From NCBI GenBank assembly GCA_958369225.1, contig CATXID010000004.1, positions 62,001-126,000 of the forward strand: 64,000 nt of DNA. The letters are read 5' to 3'. This document shows positions 1 through 8,080 of this stretch, in pieces. The position numbers were made by a program, and so were the translations under genes. Origin of the DNA: an uncultured Collinsella sp. (GTDB lineage Bacteria; Actinomycetota; Coriobacteriia; Coriobacteriales; Coriobacteriaceae). Position 1 is the stretch's first letter; every line of letters begins with the position of its first letter. The notes beneath the pieces are model-generated. The model was not told the DNA's origin. It saw nothing but the letters and a program-made list of their open reading frames with translations, and ran no database searches.

Positions 1-1
1 G

Positions 2-1234
2 TCGGTGACGGTCGATACGCAGTTGGGTACGCCGCAGCCTATTAAGCCCATCTCCAAGATTCTCGTTTCGCTGCAGACCGATAAGACCCGAAGGCTTACG
101 GTTGGAGACGAAGACCCCATCTCTTCCTATCGCGTGCGTGCAAGGGACGAGGACGATGTTGACTACTACGGCTTTGTGAAGTCTTCGGGCGACTGGCGCG
201 TGGTCGATAAAAAGGGCAAGGAATGCAAGTCCGACGTCATCGAGATCCAGACCGACCCTGTCACCCACGAGCAAGTCGTGGTGGGTAAAAAGGCCGGCAC
301 CGCCTACGTAAAGTACTTTATCCCCGAGGATACCTATGTGGACGTGAACGGGCATGTCTCGACCAATGACGAGATCGACGCCGCGGCCTATAAATATAAG
401 GTAAGTGACGTGGCACCCGAGCCGTTTAACGGCAGCATCAAACTCGAGGGCTCGGCACAGACCGTCGTCGGCGTCGAGGAAAATCTCAACGGCATCGAAG
501 GCCTGACGGCTACGGTCTATGACACGACGGGCAAGGAAGTCGATAGAGTCTGCAGCTGGGAGGCCCAGGAGCTCGAGAGCAAGGGCATTTCGGTTGCGGG
601 AGACGGCACGATGACCATTTCGCAACCGGGCACCTTCCATGTTCGCGCCTTTATTGACGGCGTGTATTCCGATTGGGCCGAGGTCATCGCCGCGCCCGCA
701 CCGGTCGACCCGATGACGACCGTGGTCGAGACGCCGGTGAGCGTTGCGTCCGTTTCTTCGGGGGATTCTTCGGCAACTACGGATAGCACGGCTCCTGCTC
801 AGGGAGAGCAGGCAGCTTCCGATGCGATTGCGGCCGAGTCTGCTCCGGCGAGCGACGATGCCGCTGCATTGACTGATGGCACCGCGCCTGCTGCCGCGAA
901 GGATGCCTCGCCGATTCCTACGGGCCTCGTTACCGTTTTGACCGATATCTGTCGCTACGGCATCGATCACGGCCTCATCAGCACATCAAACAAGGAAGAG
1001 ATGACCAAGCAGGACTTCGACATCTTGGGCATCCTGTACCTGATGGCGGACAGCCAGGACCTTGTGCCCCAAGACGCCGAGGACGCGATGAGCGAATGGG
1101 CTCATGACAACTATAATGACGAAGAGCTTGCCACCTGGAAGCAGCATGCGCTTTCGGTGCTGCTCGAATACGGCTATATCGCACCCGGAACGACCGTGAC
1201 GACGCCGACGACTGATGCTGCGGACGGCGCATAA
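2..1234 (+). CDS. Ig-like repeat surface protein, 5' end probably cut by window
   Basis: The reading frame is open to the left window edge, with a GTG at 5, so the true N-terminus probably lies outside. About 410 residues are visible. Residues ~15-230 are beta-rich, with segments such as KLEGSAQTVVGVEENLNGI and GTMTISQPGTFHVRA that resemble bacterial Ig-like (BIG) domains, typical of extracellular adhesins. Residues ~235-305 are Ala/Thr/Ser/Pro-rich low complexity, like a wall-spanning or linker segment. Residues ~305-395 form a helical, acidic domain I do not recognise. No LPXTG motif or C-terminal membrane anchor is seen. The next gene, rplS, has its own promoter. Function is unassigned; a cell-surface role is inferred from composition only. 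Confidence 0.6.
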   Translation, partial: SVTVDTQLGTPQPIKPISKILVSLQTDKTRRLTVGDEDPISSYRVRARDEDDVDYYGFVKSSGDWRVVDKKGKECKSDVIEIQTDPVTHEQVVVGKKAGTAYVKYFIPEDTYVDVNGHVSTNDEIDAAAYKYKVSDVAPEPFNGSIKLEGSAQTVVGVEENLNGIEGLTATVYDTTGKEVDRVCSWEAQELESKGISVAGDGTMTISQPGTFHVRAFIDGVYSDWAEVIAAPAPVDPMTTVVETPVSVASVSSGDSSATTDSTAPAQGEQAASDAIAAESAPASDDAAALTDGTAPAAAKDASPIPTGLVTVLTDICRYGIDHGLISTSNKEEMTKQDFDILGILYLMADSQDLVPQDAEDAMSEWAHDNYNDEELATWKQHALSVLLEYGYIAPGTTVTTPTTDAADGA

Positions 1235-1285
1235 GTGCAGAAAGAGTGCGTGTTTTTGTCTTTTTGCGCACGGGCAAAATAGTTC

Positions 1286-1313
1286 TTGCAGCCAAGGTCG
1301 TGGCGTGTATACT
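1286..1313 (+). promoter_or_regulatory. rplS promoter
   Basis: A TTGCAG -35 (1286-1291) and TATACT -10 (1308-1313) are separated by 16 bp. They lie about 70 bp before the rplS start, which implies a leader of roughly 60 nt. Confidence 0.6.
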
Positions 1314-1382
1314 CGAATACGTTTGTTCAACTACGTGCCGGCCAAGGTGGTACGGCACCTCTAGAAGAGTAAGGAATTGCAC

Positions 1383-1724
1383 ATGGATTACATCCGCGCA
1401 ATCGAGCGTCAGCAGATCCGCGAGGACATCCCGCAGGTCCGCGTTGCCGACAACGTCAAGGTTCACTACCGCATTAAGGAAGGCGACCGCGAGCGCATCC
1501 AGGTTTTCCAGGGTGACGTCATCCGCATGGCCGGCGCCGGTGCCCGTGAGACCTTCACCGTCCGCAAGATTTCCTTCGGTGTCGGTGTTGAGCGTACCTT
1601 CCCGCTTCACAGCCCCAAGATCGCCAAGCTCGAGGTCGTCCGTCATGGTCGCGTCCGTCGCGCCAAGCTGTACTACCTCCGCGACAAGGTGGGCAAGGCT
1701 GCTCGCATCCCCGAGAAGCGCTAA
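1383..1724 (+). CDS. rplS: 50S ribosomal protein L19
   Basis: 113 residues. L19 lies at the 30S/50S interface of the ribosome. The N-terminus MDYIRAIERQQIREDIP, the central VHYRIKEGDRERIQVFQGDVI and the C-terminal AKLYYLRDKVGKAARI are characteristic. ATG 1383 is preferred over the in-frame TTG at 1377 because it matches the family N-terminus and lies after an AAGAGTAAGGA ribosome-binding stretch. It is monocistronic here: own promoter upstream and a strong terminator directly after. The usual neighbours rpsP-rimM-trmD are not in view, so they are probably further upstream or elsewhere. Confidence 0.97.
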   Translation: MDYIRAIERQQIREDIPQVRVADNVKVHYRIKEGDRERIQVFQGDVIRMAGAGARETFTVRKISFGVGVERTFPLHSPKIAKLEVVRHGRVRRAKLYYLRDKVGKAARIPEKR

Positions 1725-1758
1725 GAAGATCGCAGCGTCTGTCCACTCGTTTGGACAA

Positions 1759-1790
1759 AAGGGTCACCTTCGGGTGGCCCTTCTTTTTAT
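1759..1790 (+). terminator. rplS terminator
   Basis: Hairpin AAGGGTCACC-TTCG-GGTGGCCCTT (1759-1782) with a UUCG tetraloop and one G-U pair, followed by a T-rich tail (CTTTTTAT). Confidence 0.9.
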
Positions 1791-1817
1791 CTGATTTGCA
1801 TGCAAGGAGGCCCCGAT

Positions 1818-2606
1818 ATGGCCAACATGACGAGCTCGGTTTCGGCATCGCAGGTTGCCGGCGAGCTGGCGAGCGCCACGTTTGAGGAGATTCCCGCCCT
1901 CGTGGAGCATTATCGCGAGGATCCGCGTCAGCAAGTGATCAAGGCTTGCGAGCGTGCTCTTAAGCGCCATGCCAAGGAACTTGCCGAGCGCGAGCGCGTC
2001 AACGGCATGTACGAGCTGATGCACGAACTCGGTGGGGATGGCGTGGTCGTGGGTGTCGACGAGGTGGGTCGCGGCTCGGTGGCCGGTCCTTTGACGGTGT
2101 GCGCCGTGTGCCTTCCCATGGAGCCGCGCGTCTGGGGCATCAACGATTCCAAAAAGCTCACGCCGGCGCGCCGCGAGCTGCTCTCGGTGAAGATTGCTGA
2201 GGTCGCGACGGCGATTGGATTTTGCCATATCGCGCCTGCGGATATCGATGATATGGGCATGGCCCGCGCCATCCGCGCTGCCGTCGCGGGCGCTGTGGCC
2301 GATACGGGGCTCGAGCCCGATTGCGTGCTTATGGACGGCAACCCTTTGGGCGCCGTTCCCAACGAGCGCGACGTGGTGAAGGGTGATGCAAAAATCGCCT
2401 GTATCGCCGCGGCGTCCATCATGGCCAAGGTCACGCGTGACGAGATGATGATCGAGTACGATGCCGAGTACCCCGAGTATCATTTGGCCGAGTCGAAGGG
2501 CTACGCAAGTCCCGAGCACATCGAGGCGATTCGTAAACACGGACTTTGTCCTCTGCATCGTGTGAGCTTTTGCGGAAACTTTCTGCAGACTGAGCGCCTT
2601 TTCTAG
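1818..2606 (+). CDS. rnhB: ribonuclease HII
   Basis: 262 residues. It cleaves the RNA strand of RNA-DNA hybrids and single ribonucleotides embedded in DNA. The core begins at about residue 78 with GVDEVGRGSVAGPL, carrying the first Asp-Glu metal ligands; DSKKLT and the CVLMDGNPLG segment follow, and the C-terminal HRVSFCGNFLQ is typical. An N-terminal helical extension of ~75 residues precedes the catalytic domain, as in longer Gram-positive RNase HII proteins. ATG 1818 follows AAGGAGG (1804-1810) by 7 nt and is preferred over the upstream 1800 start. The gene stands alone between two terminators. Confidence 0.95.
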   Translation: MANMTSSVSASQVAGELASATFEEIPALVEHYREDPRQQVIKACERALKRHAKELAERERVNGMYELMHELGGDGVVVGVDEVGRGSVAGPLTVCAVCLPMEPRVWGINDSKKLTPARRELLSVKIAEVATAIGFCHIAPADIDDMGMARAIRAAVAGAVADTGLEPDCVLMDGNPLGAVPNERDVVKGDAKIACIAAASIMAKVTRDEMMIEYDAEYPEYHLAESKGYASPEHIEAIRKHGLCPLHRVSFCGNFLQTERLF

Positions 2607-2609
2607 GCC

Positions 2610-2635
2610 AATTGTGGAGATAGGGACCTCTGGCG
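2610..2635. repeat. 26-bp dispersed repeat, copy 1
   Basis: A 26-bp block starting AATTGTGGAGATAGGG and ending CTCTGGCG. An identical block occurs in the same orientation at 60997-61022, upstream of recA. In both places it begins within about 30 bp of the stop codon of the upstream gene and 75-85 bp before a TTTGGTC array. It is absent from the third array locus (comEA). Confidence 0.85.
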
Positions 2636-2654
2636 TTTTATAAACCTGCTGGTA

Positions 2655-2697
2655 GCGGGCCGTGTGCAACGTGATTGTTGCGTACGGCCCGTTTTTT
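2655..2697 (+). terminator. rnhB terminator
   Basis: A 15-bp stem, CGGGCCGTGTGCAAC (2656-2670) with GTTGCGTACGGCCCG (2677-2691), is followed by TTTTTT. The T-tract runs directly into the first degenerate unit of the TTTGGTC array. Confidence 0.9.
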
Positions 2698-2724
2698 GTC
2701 GGCATTTGGTCAGCTTTTGGTTTG
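2694..2724 (+). promoter_or_regulatory. putative competence operator upstream of yraN-comM-dprA
   Basis: Units TTTTGTC (2694), TTTGGTC (2705) and TTTGGTT (2716) start exactly 11 bp apart. Bases 2705-2724 are identical to 31693-31712 upstream of comEA. The last unit ends 74 bp before the yraN start. A -10 element is not clear (TACTTA at 2732-2737 is the best candidate). Function as an activator site for transformation genes is an inference from the three-locus pattern. Confidence 0.55.
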
Positions 2725-2795
2725 CTTCCGGTACTTACCCGCATGAAAGGTGCCCCCATCATCGGGGCAATGCAGTGTGCGGGAAAGGAGACCCC

Positions 2796-3281
2796 ATGTG
2801 TGCCGCAAGCAAAAAGAGCAAGACGCAGCAACTCAAGGAGCGCTGGGAAGACGGCGAGCTCGACTGCGGGGCGATTACGCCCGAGTTTATCAAGGGGCTC
2901 AGTCCCCGCGAGCTCGGCATGCTGGGCGAGCTGATCACCATCGATTACTTTAACGAGCGTGGTTACACCTTGTTGGAGCAGGGCTATCGTTGCATTGAGG
3001 GCGAAGCCGATCTGGTGCTGCTCGATGAGCTCGACGACGTCGTGGTGATGGCCGAGGTCAAGACGAGACGCGTCGCCCTGGATTGCACCACACGGGTCTT
3101 TCCCGAGGAGGCTGTGGACGCCCAAAAGCAGCGTCGGTATCGCCGTATCGCAAGTTGCTATCTCATGGAGCACTATCCGCTCAGGTCGATTCGCTTCGAT
3201 GCCGTGGGTGTCACCATCCGCGGCGGGCATATCGCCGAGATTGAGCACCAGTACAATGCGTTCGATTGGCAGGTGTCGTGA
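2796..3281 (+). CDS. yraN: YraN/UPF0102 family nuclease-like protein
   Basis: 161 residues. The family has a restriction-endonuclease-like fold; its biochemical role is not well defined. The core shows LGMLGELITIDYFNERGYTL, then GEADLVLLDE followed by VVMAEVKTR, corresponding to the Asp and Glu-x-Lys catalytic pattern of the fold. ATG 2796 is chosen because GGAAAGGAG (2782-2790) precedes it; the longer open frame from 2664 reads through the terminator and operator and is not credible. The stop overlaps the comM start by one base (TGATG), so it is translationally coupled to comM and dprA, an arrangement consistent with a transformation or DNA-processing role. Confidence 0.88.
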   Translation: MCAASKKSKTQQLKERWEDGELDCGAITPEFIKGLSPRELGMLGELITIDYFNERGYTLLEQGYRCIEGEADLVLLDELDDVVVMAEVKTRRVALDCTTRVFPEEAVDAQKQRRYRRIASCYLMEHYPLRSIRFDAVGVTIRGGHIAEIEHQYNAFDWQVS

Positions 3282-4804
3282 TGGCGTTCGAGACGTTTGC
3301 CGTACACGCGGCCTGTATCCGCGGCGTCGAGGCAATTCCCGTCACCGTCGAGGTCTCGCTTGCCGGAGGCGTTCCGGGCATCCAGATGCTCGGCATTCCG
3401 AGCATGGAGGTGATGGAGTCGCGCGGGCGTATCCGGTGCGCCATGCGCTCGGCCGGCTTCGAGATCCCGCGCTCTGGCATTACCGTCAACCTGGCACCCG
3501 GCGATATCCGTAAGACTGGCAGCGGTTTTGACCTGCCGATTGCCATCGCGGTTCTGGCGGCCGATGGTCAGATTCCCCGTGACAACCTCGATCGCTGCCT
3601 TATCGCAGGCGAGCTTGGTCTGGACGGCACCGTGCTGCCCGTCAAGGGCGAGGTGGCGTTTCAGCTGTTGGCGCGCGATATGGGGCTTTCCTTTATCGCT
3701 GGTAGGTCCGATCAACATGTCCCGCTTGCGGGCGTTGACTGCGGGTTTATCGACCATCTATCTCAGCTTACCCATGGCATGGGGGATGCCGCACGGCATT
3801 ACCTGGATTCTGAAGTGTTCGAGGCGACCTTTGAGCCCGAGCTCGATTATGCCGACGTGCTGGGGCAGGAGGTCGCCAAACGCGGCATGGCGCTTGCGGC
3901 CGCCGGCGAGCTCGGCCTGCTCATGATCGGCTCGCCCGGTTCGGGCAAGACCATGCTTGCGCGGCGCATGACGGGCATTTTACCCGAGCTTTCTCTCGAG
4001 GATCAGCAAGAGGCACTGTGCATCCATTCGGTCTTGGGCGAGAACATCGATGGACTGCTCGCGGGGCATCGACCCTTCCGCAGCCCGCATCACAGCATTT
4101 CGACCGCGGGACTCATCGGCGGCGGACGTCCGGTGCATCCGGGCGAAATTAGCCTTGCTCATGGCGGCGTGCTCTTTTTGGACGAGCTTGCCGAGTTTCC
4201 CACCGGCGTGCTGCAGACGCTGCGTCAGCCCATCGAGCGCGGTTACGTGAGGATCGTGCGCGTTGACGGGGCCTTTACGTTCCCGTCGCGCTTTCAGCTG
4301 TTAGCCGCGAGCAATCCCTGCCCCTGCGGGTTTTTGGGCGATCGCGAAGTGCCGTGTCGTTGTTCCGCGTCGATGGTCGAGCGCTATCGGGGTAAGTTGC
4401 GCGGTCCTTTGGCTGATCGTATCGACATGATGATCGACGTGACCCGCCCCGATCCTCAGGTGATCATCGAGGGTGCGGAGGGTATGTCATCGGCCGAGCT
4501 GCGCGATTGCGTCGTGCGAGGGCGCGCCTTTCGCGCCTGGCGTGAATCCCGTATGGACGATGCGGACTCCGAGGCCGAGGAAGGTGAGTCGCGGTCCATT
4601 GACGGCGTTGTTTCGACCTTTGGGCTTGATGAAGCTGCCGAGAAATGCGTGCTTGGCTTGTCGAAGCGCACGCATCTCACGGGCCGCGGCATCGTGCGCC
4701 TGGTACGCATCGCACGCACGATCGCCGATGTTGCCGAAAGCGAACGGGTGTCGCAGGATCACGTGCTCGAGGCGGCGATGTACCAGGGAAGGAGGGACCA
4801 ATGA
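3281..4804 (+). CDS. comM: ComM/YifB family Mg-chelatase-like AAA+ ATPase
   Basis: 507 residues, full length for YifB/ComM. In naturally transformable bacteria ComM is a branch-migration helicase acting on RecA-made recombination intermediates. An N-terminal ChlI-like domain (residues ~20-140) precedes the AAA+ core, with Walker A GSPGSGKTML near residue 216 and Walker B-like VLFLDELAEF near 300. The cysteine-containing NPCPCGFLGDREVPCRC segment typical of the family follows, then a C-terminal Mg-chelatase domain. ATG 3281 overlaps the yraN stop, and the gene end overlaps dprA by ATGA. The operon carries the proposed competence operator. Confidence 0.94.
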   Translation: MAFETFAVHAACIRGVEAIPVTVEVSLAGGVPGIQMLGIPSMEVMESRGRIRCAMRSAGFEIPRSGITVNLAPGDIRKTGSGFDLPIAIAVLAADGQIPRDNLDRCLIAGELGLDGTVLPVKGEVAFQLLARDMGLSFIAGRSDQHVPLAGVDCGFIDHLSQLTHGMGDAARHYLDSEVFEATFEPELDYADVLGQEVAKRGMALAAAGELGLLMIGSPGSGKTMLARRMTGILPELSLEDQQEALCIHSVLGENIDGLLAGHRPFRSPHHSISTAGLIGGGRPVHPGEISLAHGGVLFLDELAEFPTGVLQTLRQPIERGYVRIVRVDGAFTFPSRFQLLAASNPCPCGFLGDREVPCRCSASMVERYRGKLRGPLADRIDMMIDVTRPDPQVIIEGAEGMSSAELRDCVVRGRAFRAWRESRMDDADSEAEEGESRSIDGVVSTFGLDEAAEKCVLGLSKRTHLTGRGIVRLVRIARTIADVAESERVSQDHVLEAAMYQGRRDQ

Positions 4805-5736
4805 TGACCGAGAGGACCTTAGAGCTGCATCCAGGTGATGCGTTGTATCCCGAGACCGTTTTAGAGCTTTCTGATGTACCCCAGACGCTCTATGTGCGCG
4901 GCAACGCCGAGGTGCTTTCGACGCCTGCGCTATCCATCATCGGTGCACGCAAGGCATCGCCGTACGGTCTCGCCGTGGCAGAACTTGCGGCCAAGGTGGC
5001 GGTCGAGGCGGGAGTGACGGTGGTCTCGGGCGGTGCGGTCGGCTGCGACCAGGCGTCGGGTTGGGCTGCGGTCAACGCCGGGGGCAAGCACGTCGTGGTA
5101 CTGGGTACTGGTGCTGATGTTGTCTATCCGCGCTCGAGCGCCGGCCTCATCACGCGTACACTCGATACGGGTGGCGCGGTCGTTTCGATTTCGCCGTGGG
5201 GTATGGGACCGCGTAAGTTCGCCTTTCCGCGGCGCAATCGCGTTATTGCCGCCTTGTCGCAGGCACTCTTTGTTTCCGAGGCGGGCATGCCCTCGGGTAC
5301 GTTCTCCACGGCGGAGGCCGCTATGGACCTGGGACGAGAGCTCCTTGCAGTGCCGGGCTCCATCCTTTCGCCCGAGTCGCGCGGGACCAACTACCTCATC
5401 GCTAACGGCGCCTGCTGCATCATCGACGAGGAATCAATCGAGATGGCTATCTCGCGCATCTACGGCACGCTGCGCTACTCGCGTCCCGATGCGCCCGGCA
5501 TCGCCGATCTGGACCCCGCACAGCAGGCCGTGATGCACGCGCTTATCGCCTCACCGCTCAAGGTCGACGACATTGCCGCGCTCGTCTCGCTTGATGCTGT
5601 CGGCGTGCTCAAGCTCTTGGGCTCGCTCGAGCTCGAGGGTCTTATCGAGCGCATGATGGATGGAAGGTATGCGCCCTCAAAGTTTGCGCTTCACGCCCAG
5701 ACGCCCTTCGGTCACAATGGAAAGCGTGTCAATTAG
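4801..5736 (+). CDS. dprA: DNA-processing protein DprA
   Basis: 311 residues. DprA binds incoming single-stranded DNA during transformation and loads RecA on it. The Rossmann-like core carries IIGARKASPYG, VVSGGAVGCDQASGWAA, the PRKFAFPRRNRVIAALSQA segment and the ESRGTNYLIANGA segment; a C-terminal winged-helix-like domain (residues ~235-300) follows. The N-terminal SAM-like domain of longer DprA proteins is short or absent. ATG 4801 overlaps the comM stop (ATGA) and follows GGAAGGAGGG; ATG 4804 is a possible alternative. topA, often located between dprA and trmFO, is missing here. Confidence 0.96.
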   Translation: MMTERTLELHPGDALYPETVLELSDVPQTLYVRGNAEVLSTPALSIIGARKASPYGLAVAELAAKVAVEAGVTVVSGGAVGCDQASGWAAVNAGGKHVVVLGTGADVVYPRSSAGLITRTLDTGGAVVSISPWGMGPRKFAFPRRNRVIAALSQALFVSEAGMPSGTFSTAEAAMDLGRELLAVPGSILSPESRGTNYLIANGACCIIDEESIEMAISRIYGTLRYSRPDAPGIADLDPAQQAVMHALIASPLKVDDIAALVSLDAVGVLKLLGSLELEGLIERMMDGRYAPSKFALHAQTPFGHNGKRVN

Positions 5737-5750
5737 AAAGGTGTTTGCAG

Positions 5751-7088
5751 ATGCAGTTCGATCAGGTGACGGTTATCGGTGGCGGTCTGGCGGGTTCGGA
5801 ATGTGCGATCCAGCTGGCAGATCGCGGGTTTGCCGTAAAGCTGTGCGAGATGCGCCCCCAGGTGAGCTCTCCGGCCCACCATACCGATCACTTGGCCGAG
5901 CTCGTCTGCTCAAATTCGTTTAAGTCAACCCGTCCGGATTCCGCTGCTGGCCTGCTAAAGGCCGAGCTCGAGCGCATGGGTTCTGTGCTGCTCAATTGCG
6001 CCCATCGTGCGGCCGTTCCCGCTGGCGGTGCCCTGGCGGTCGACCGCGTTACGTTTTCCGAGCTTGTCGAGGCCGAGGTTGCCGCCCGACCCAATATCGA
6101 GGTCGTGCACGGCGAGGTCACGCAGATTCCCGAGGGCCACGTGGTCATTGCCGCGGGCCCGCTGTGTTCGCCGGCATTGAGCGAAGAGGTCATGAAGCTC
6201 GTCGGTGGCGACGCCTTGGCGTTCTTTGACGCTGCCGCGCCAATCGTCGATGCCTCCACGCTCGATATGGACGTGCTGTTCTCGCAGTCGCGCTATGAGG
6301 AGCAGGGGAGCGGCGACTATCTCAACGCTCCGCTCAATAAGGAGGAGTACGAGGCCTTTATCGAGGCACTCACCACCGCCGACCGCGTGGTGCTCAAGGA
6401 CTTTGAGGGCGGCGACCTCTTCCAGGCTTGTCAGCCCGCCGAGGAAGTTGCCCGTACCGGCAAGGACGCTATTCGCTTTGGCGCCATGAAGCCCGTCGGC
6501 CTCACCGACCCGCGAACCGGACGTCGTCCCTGGGCGGCGATTCAGCTGCGTGCCGAAAACAAGGAAAAGACCGCCTATAACCTGGTAGGCTTCCAGACTA
6601 ATCTGACCTTTGGCGAGCAAAAGCGTGTCTTCCATATGGTTCCAGGCTTGGAGAATGCCGAGTTCTTCCGTTATGGCGTCATGCACCGCAATACCTTTGT
6701 CGATGCGCCGCACGTTCTTGACGGCACCTTTGCCGTGCCTGGCACGGGCGTGCGCCTCGCCGGTCAGATCACCGGCACCGAGGGGTACATGGAAGCGGTG
6801 GCGACCGGTCTGCTTGCTGCGCTTAACACCTATGCCGAGGCTATCGGTGCGGCTTCTGTGGAGCTTCCTCGCGTGGGCGCCCTGGGTGCGCTCGTGGGCT
6901 ATGCGACCGATCCTTCAACCGTGGGCTACCAGCCCATGCATGTCAATTTCGGCCTGGTGCCGCCACTCGAGGACGGCAGGCGCCGCAGCAAGCGCGACCG
7001 CTACCAGGCTTATGCGGATCGCGCCCTCGAGGCCCTCGATGCCTACTTGGCCACGCGCTCCGACTTGTTTGGAGGCGACCGGTCATAG
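5751..7088 (+). CDS. trmFO: methylenetetrahydrofolate-tRNA-(uracil-5-)-methyltransferase TrmFO
   Basis: 445 residues. This folate- and FAD-dependent enzyme makes m5U54 in the T-loop of tRNA. The FAD-binding VTVIGGGLAGSECAIQLA is at the N-terminus, followed by CEMRP and the LAELVCSNSFKS motif. The C-terminal part has LFFAGQITG-like RLAGQITGTEGYMEA and PMHVNFGLVPPL, both family hallmarks. ATG 5751 (MQFDQVTVIGGG) is preferred over TTG 5745; GAAAGGTG lies 7 nt upstream. It sits between dprA and a Xer recombinase gene, a common order. Confidence 0.96.
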   Translation: MQFDQVTVIGGGLAGSECAIQLADRGFAVKLCEMRPQVSSPAHHTDHLAELVCSNSFKSTRPDSAAGLLKAELERMGSVLLNCAHRAAVPAGGALAVDRVTFSELVEAEVAARPNIEVVHGEVTQIPEGHVVIAAGPLCSPALSEEVMKLVGGDALAFFDAAAPIVDASTLDMDVLFSQSRYEEQGSGDYLNAPLNKEEYEAFIEALTTADRVVLKDFEGGDLFQACQPAEEVARTGKDAIRFGAMKPVGLTDPRTGRRPWAAIQLRAENKEKTAYNLVGFQTNLTFGEQKRVFHMVPGLENAEFFRYGVMHRNTFVDAPHVLDGTFAVPGTGVRLAGQITGTEGYMEAVATGLLAALNTYAEAIGAASVELPRVGALGALVGYATDPSTVGYQPMHVNFGLVPPLEDGRRRSKRDRYQAYADRALEALDAYLATRSDLFGGDRS

Positions 7089-8005
7089 CCTTTGACCTGT
7101 ACGATACCGTCGACTCGTTTATCGCCTACATCGCACGAGTCGAGGGGCTCTCTCCCAATACGGTGACTGCCTATGGATCACGGTTGGAGCGCTTTGCTGC
7201 GTGGTGCGAACGTACGGGTGTCGATGCGCGTATGGCCGACGTGCGTACCGTCCGCGCGTATTTGGCCGAGCTTTCGCGCGAGCGGGTGGCGCCTCGCACC
7301 CTTGCGGCACATCTGTCGGCTATTCGGTCGCTCTATCGATGGATGGCTGCCGAGGGGATCGTGGAGGGTGACGCGGTCTCGGCGATTTCCTCGCCCAAGC
7401 TGCCGCACGATCTGCCCGGTGTGCTGACGACCCAGCAGGTCGAGGCGCTGCTCCAAGCCCCCGACACCTCAACAACCGCGGGACTGCGCGATGCGGCGAT
7501 GCTCGAGCTTCTTTATGCTTCCGGCGCGCGCATCTCAGAGCTTGCGGCGCTCAATGCGGAATCCATCTCATGGTCCGAGCGCACGCTGCGGCTATGGGGC
7601 AAGGGGAGCAAGGAACGTATCGTTCCTCTGTATCGTCGCGCACTCGAGGCGACGCGCACCTATGTCGAGGAGGGGAGACCGGCGCTGCTCGCGCAGGCAA
7701 AGCGCCGCGAAGCCGCAGCCGGCCTGCATCCGCTGTTTATTTCTGCGCGCGGCAATCGCATGAGTGCCGCTATGCTCAGACGACGGTTCCATATGCTGGC
7801 GACGCTCGCCGGTATCCCTGCCGACATCGCGCCGCATGCGATGCGCCACACCTTTGCGACCGATCTTCTCGAGGGTGGCGCGGACCTGCGCTCGGTTCAA
7901 GAGCTGCTCGGGCATGCGAGCTTGTCCACGACGCAGATTTACACGCATCTTACGCCCGATCGGCTTAAGCGAGCCGTTGCTCAAGCCCATCCCCGGGGCG
8001 AGTAA
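7085..8005 (+). CDS. tyrosine recombinase XerC/XerD family
   Basis: Xer recombinases resolve chromosome dimers at dif, usually as a XerC-XerD pair helped by FtsK; an ftsK gene lies at 53594. The catalytic set is present: the Arg in ASGARISEL, the HAMRHTF box, LGHASLSTTQ and the Tyr in QIYTHL. The N-terminal SAM-like domain starts upstream of the first standard start codon: codons from 7085 read IAFDLYDTVDSFIAYIARVEGLSPNT, the expected N-terminus, but contain no ATG, GTG or TTG before 7163. ATA 7085 overlaps the trmFO stop as ATAG and is preceded by GGAGG (7071-7075). Length from 7085 is 306 residues, usual for Xer; from GTG 7163 it is 280 and truncated. I cannot decide XerC from XerD. Confidence 0.85.
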   Translation: MAFDLYDTVDSFIAYIARVEGLSPNTVTAYGSRLERFAAWCERTGVDARMADVRTVRAYLAELSRERVAPRTLAAHLSAIRSLYRWMAAEGIVEGDAVSAISSPKLPHDLPGVLTTQQVEALLQAPDTSTTAGLRDAAMLELLYASGARISELAALNAESISWSERTLRLWGKGSKERIVPLYRRALEATRTYVEEGRPALLAQAKRREAAAGLHPLFISARGNRMSAAMLRRRFHMLATLAGIPADIAPHAMRHTFATDLLEGGADLRSVQELLGHASLSTTQIYTHLTPDRLKRAVAQAHPRGE

Positions 8006-8051
8006 GCTGGGCGGCTCGTGTTGCGCTCAGGTGTGTGGTTTTGATTGCGGG

Positions 8052-8080
8052 TTGGCAGGAAGAGGTAATCCTGCTATCAT
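8052..8080 (+). promoter_or_regulatory. rpsB-tsf promoter
   Basis: TTGGCA (8052-8057), a 17-bp spacer and TATCAT (8075-8080), with TGC just before the -10 (extended -10). Transcription would start near 8087, leaving a ~135-nt leader before rpsB. The leader holds the complementary pair CCCGG (from 8145) / CCGGG (from 8167), a possible regulatory fold. Confidence 0.75.

Noticed and set aside
2664..2795. In-frame upstream extension of yraN
   Set aside because: It would run through the rnhB terminator and the TTTGGTC array and lacks a ribosome-binding site; the family N-terminus fits ATG 2796.
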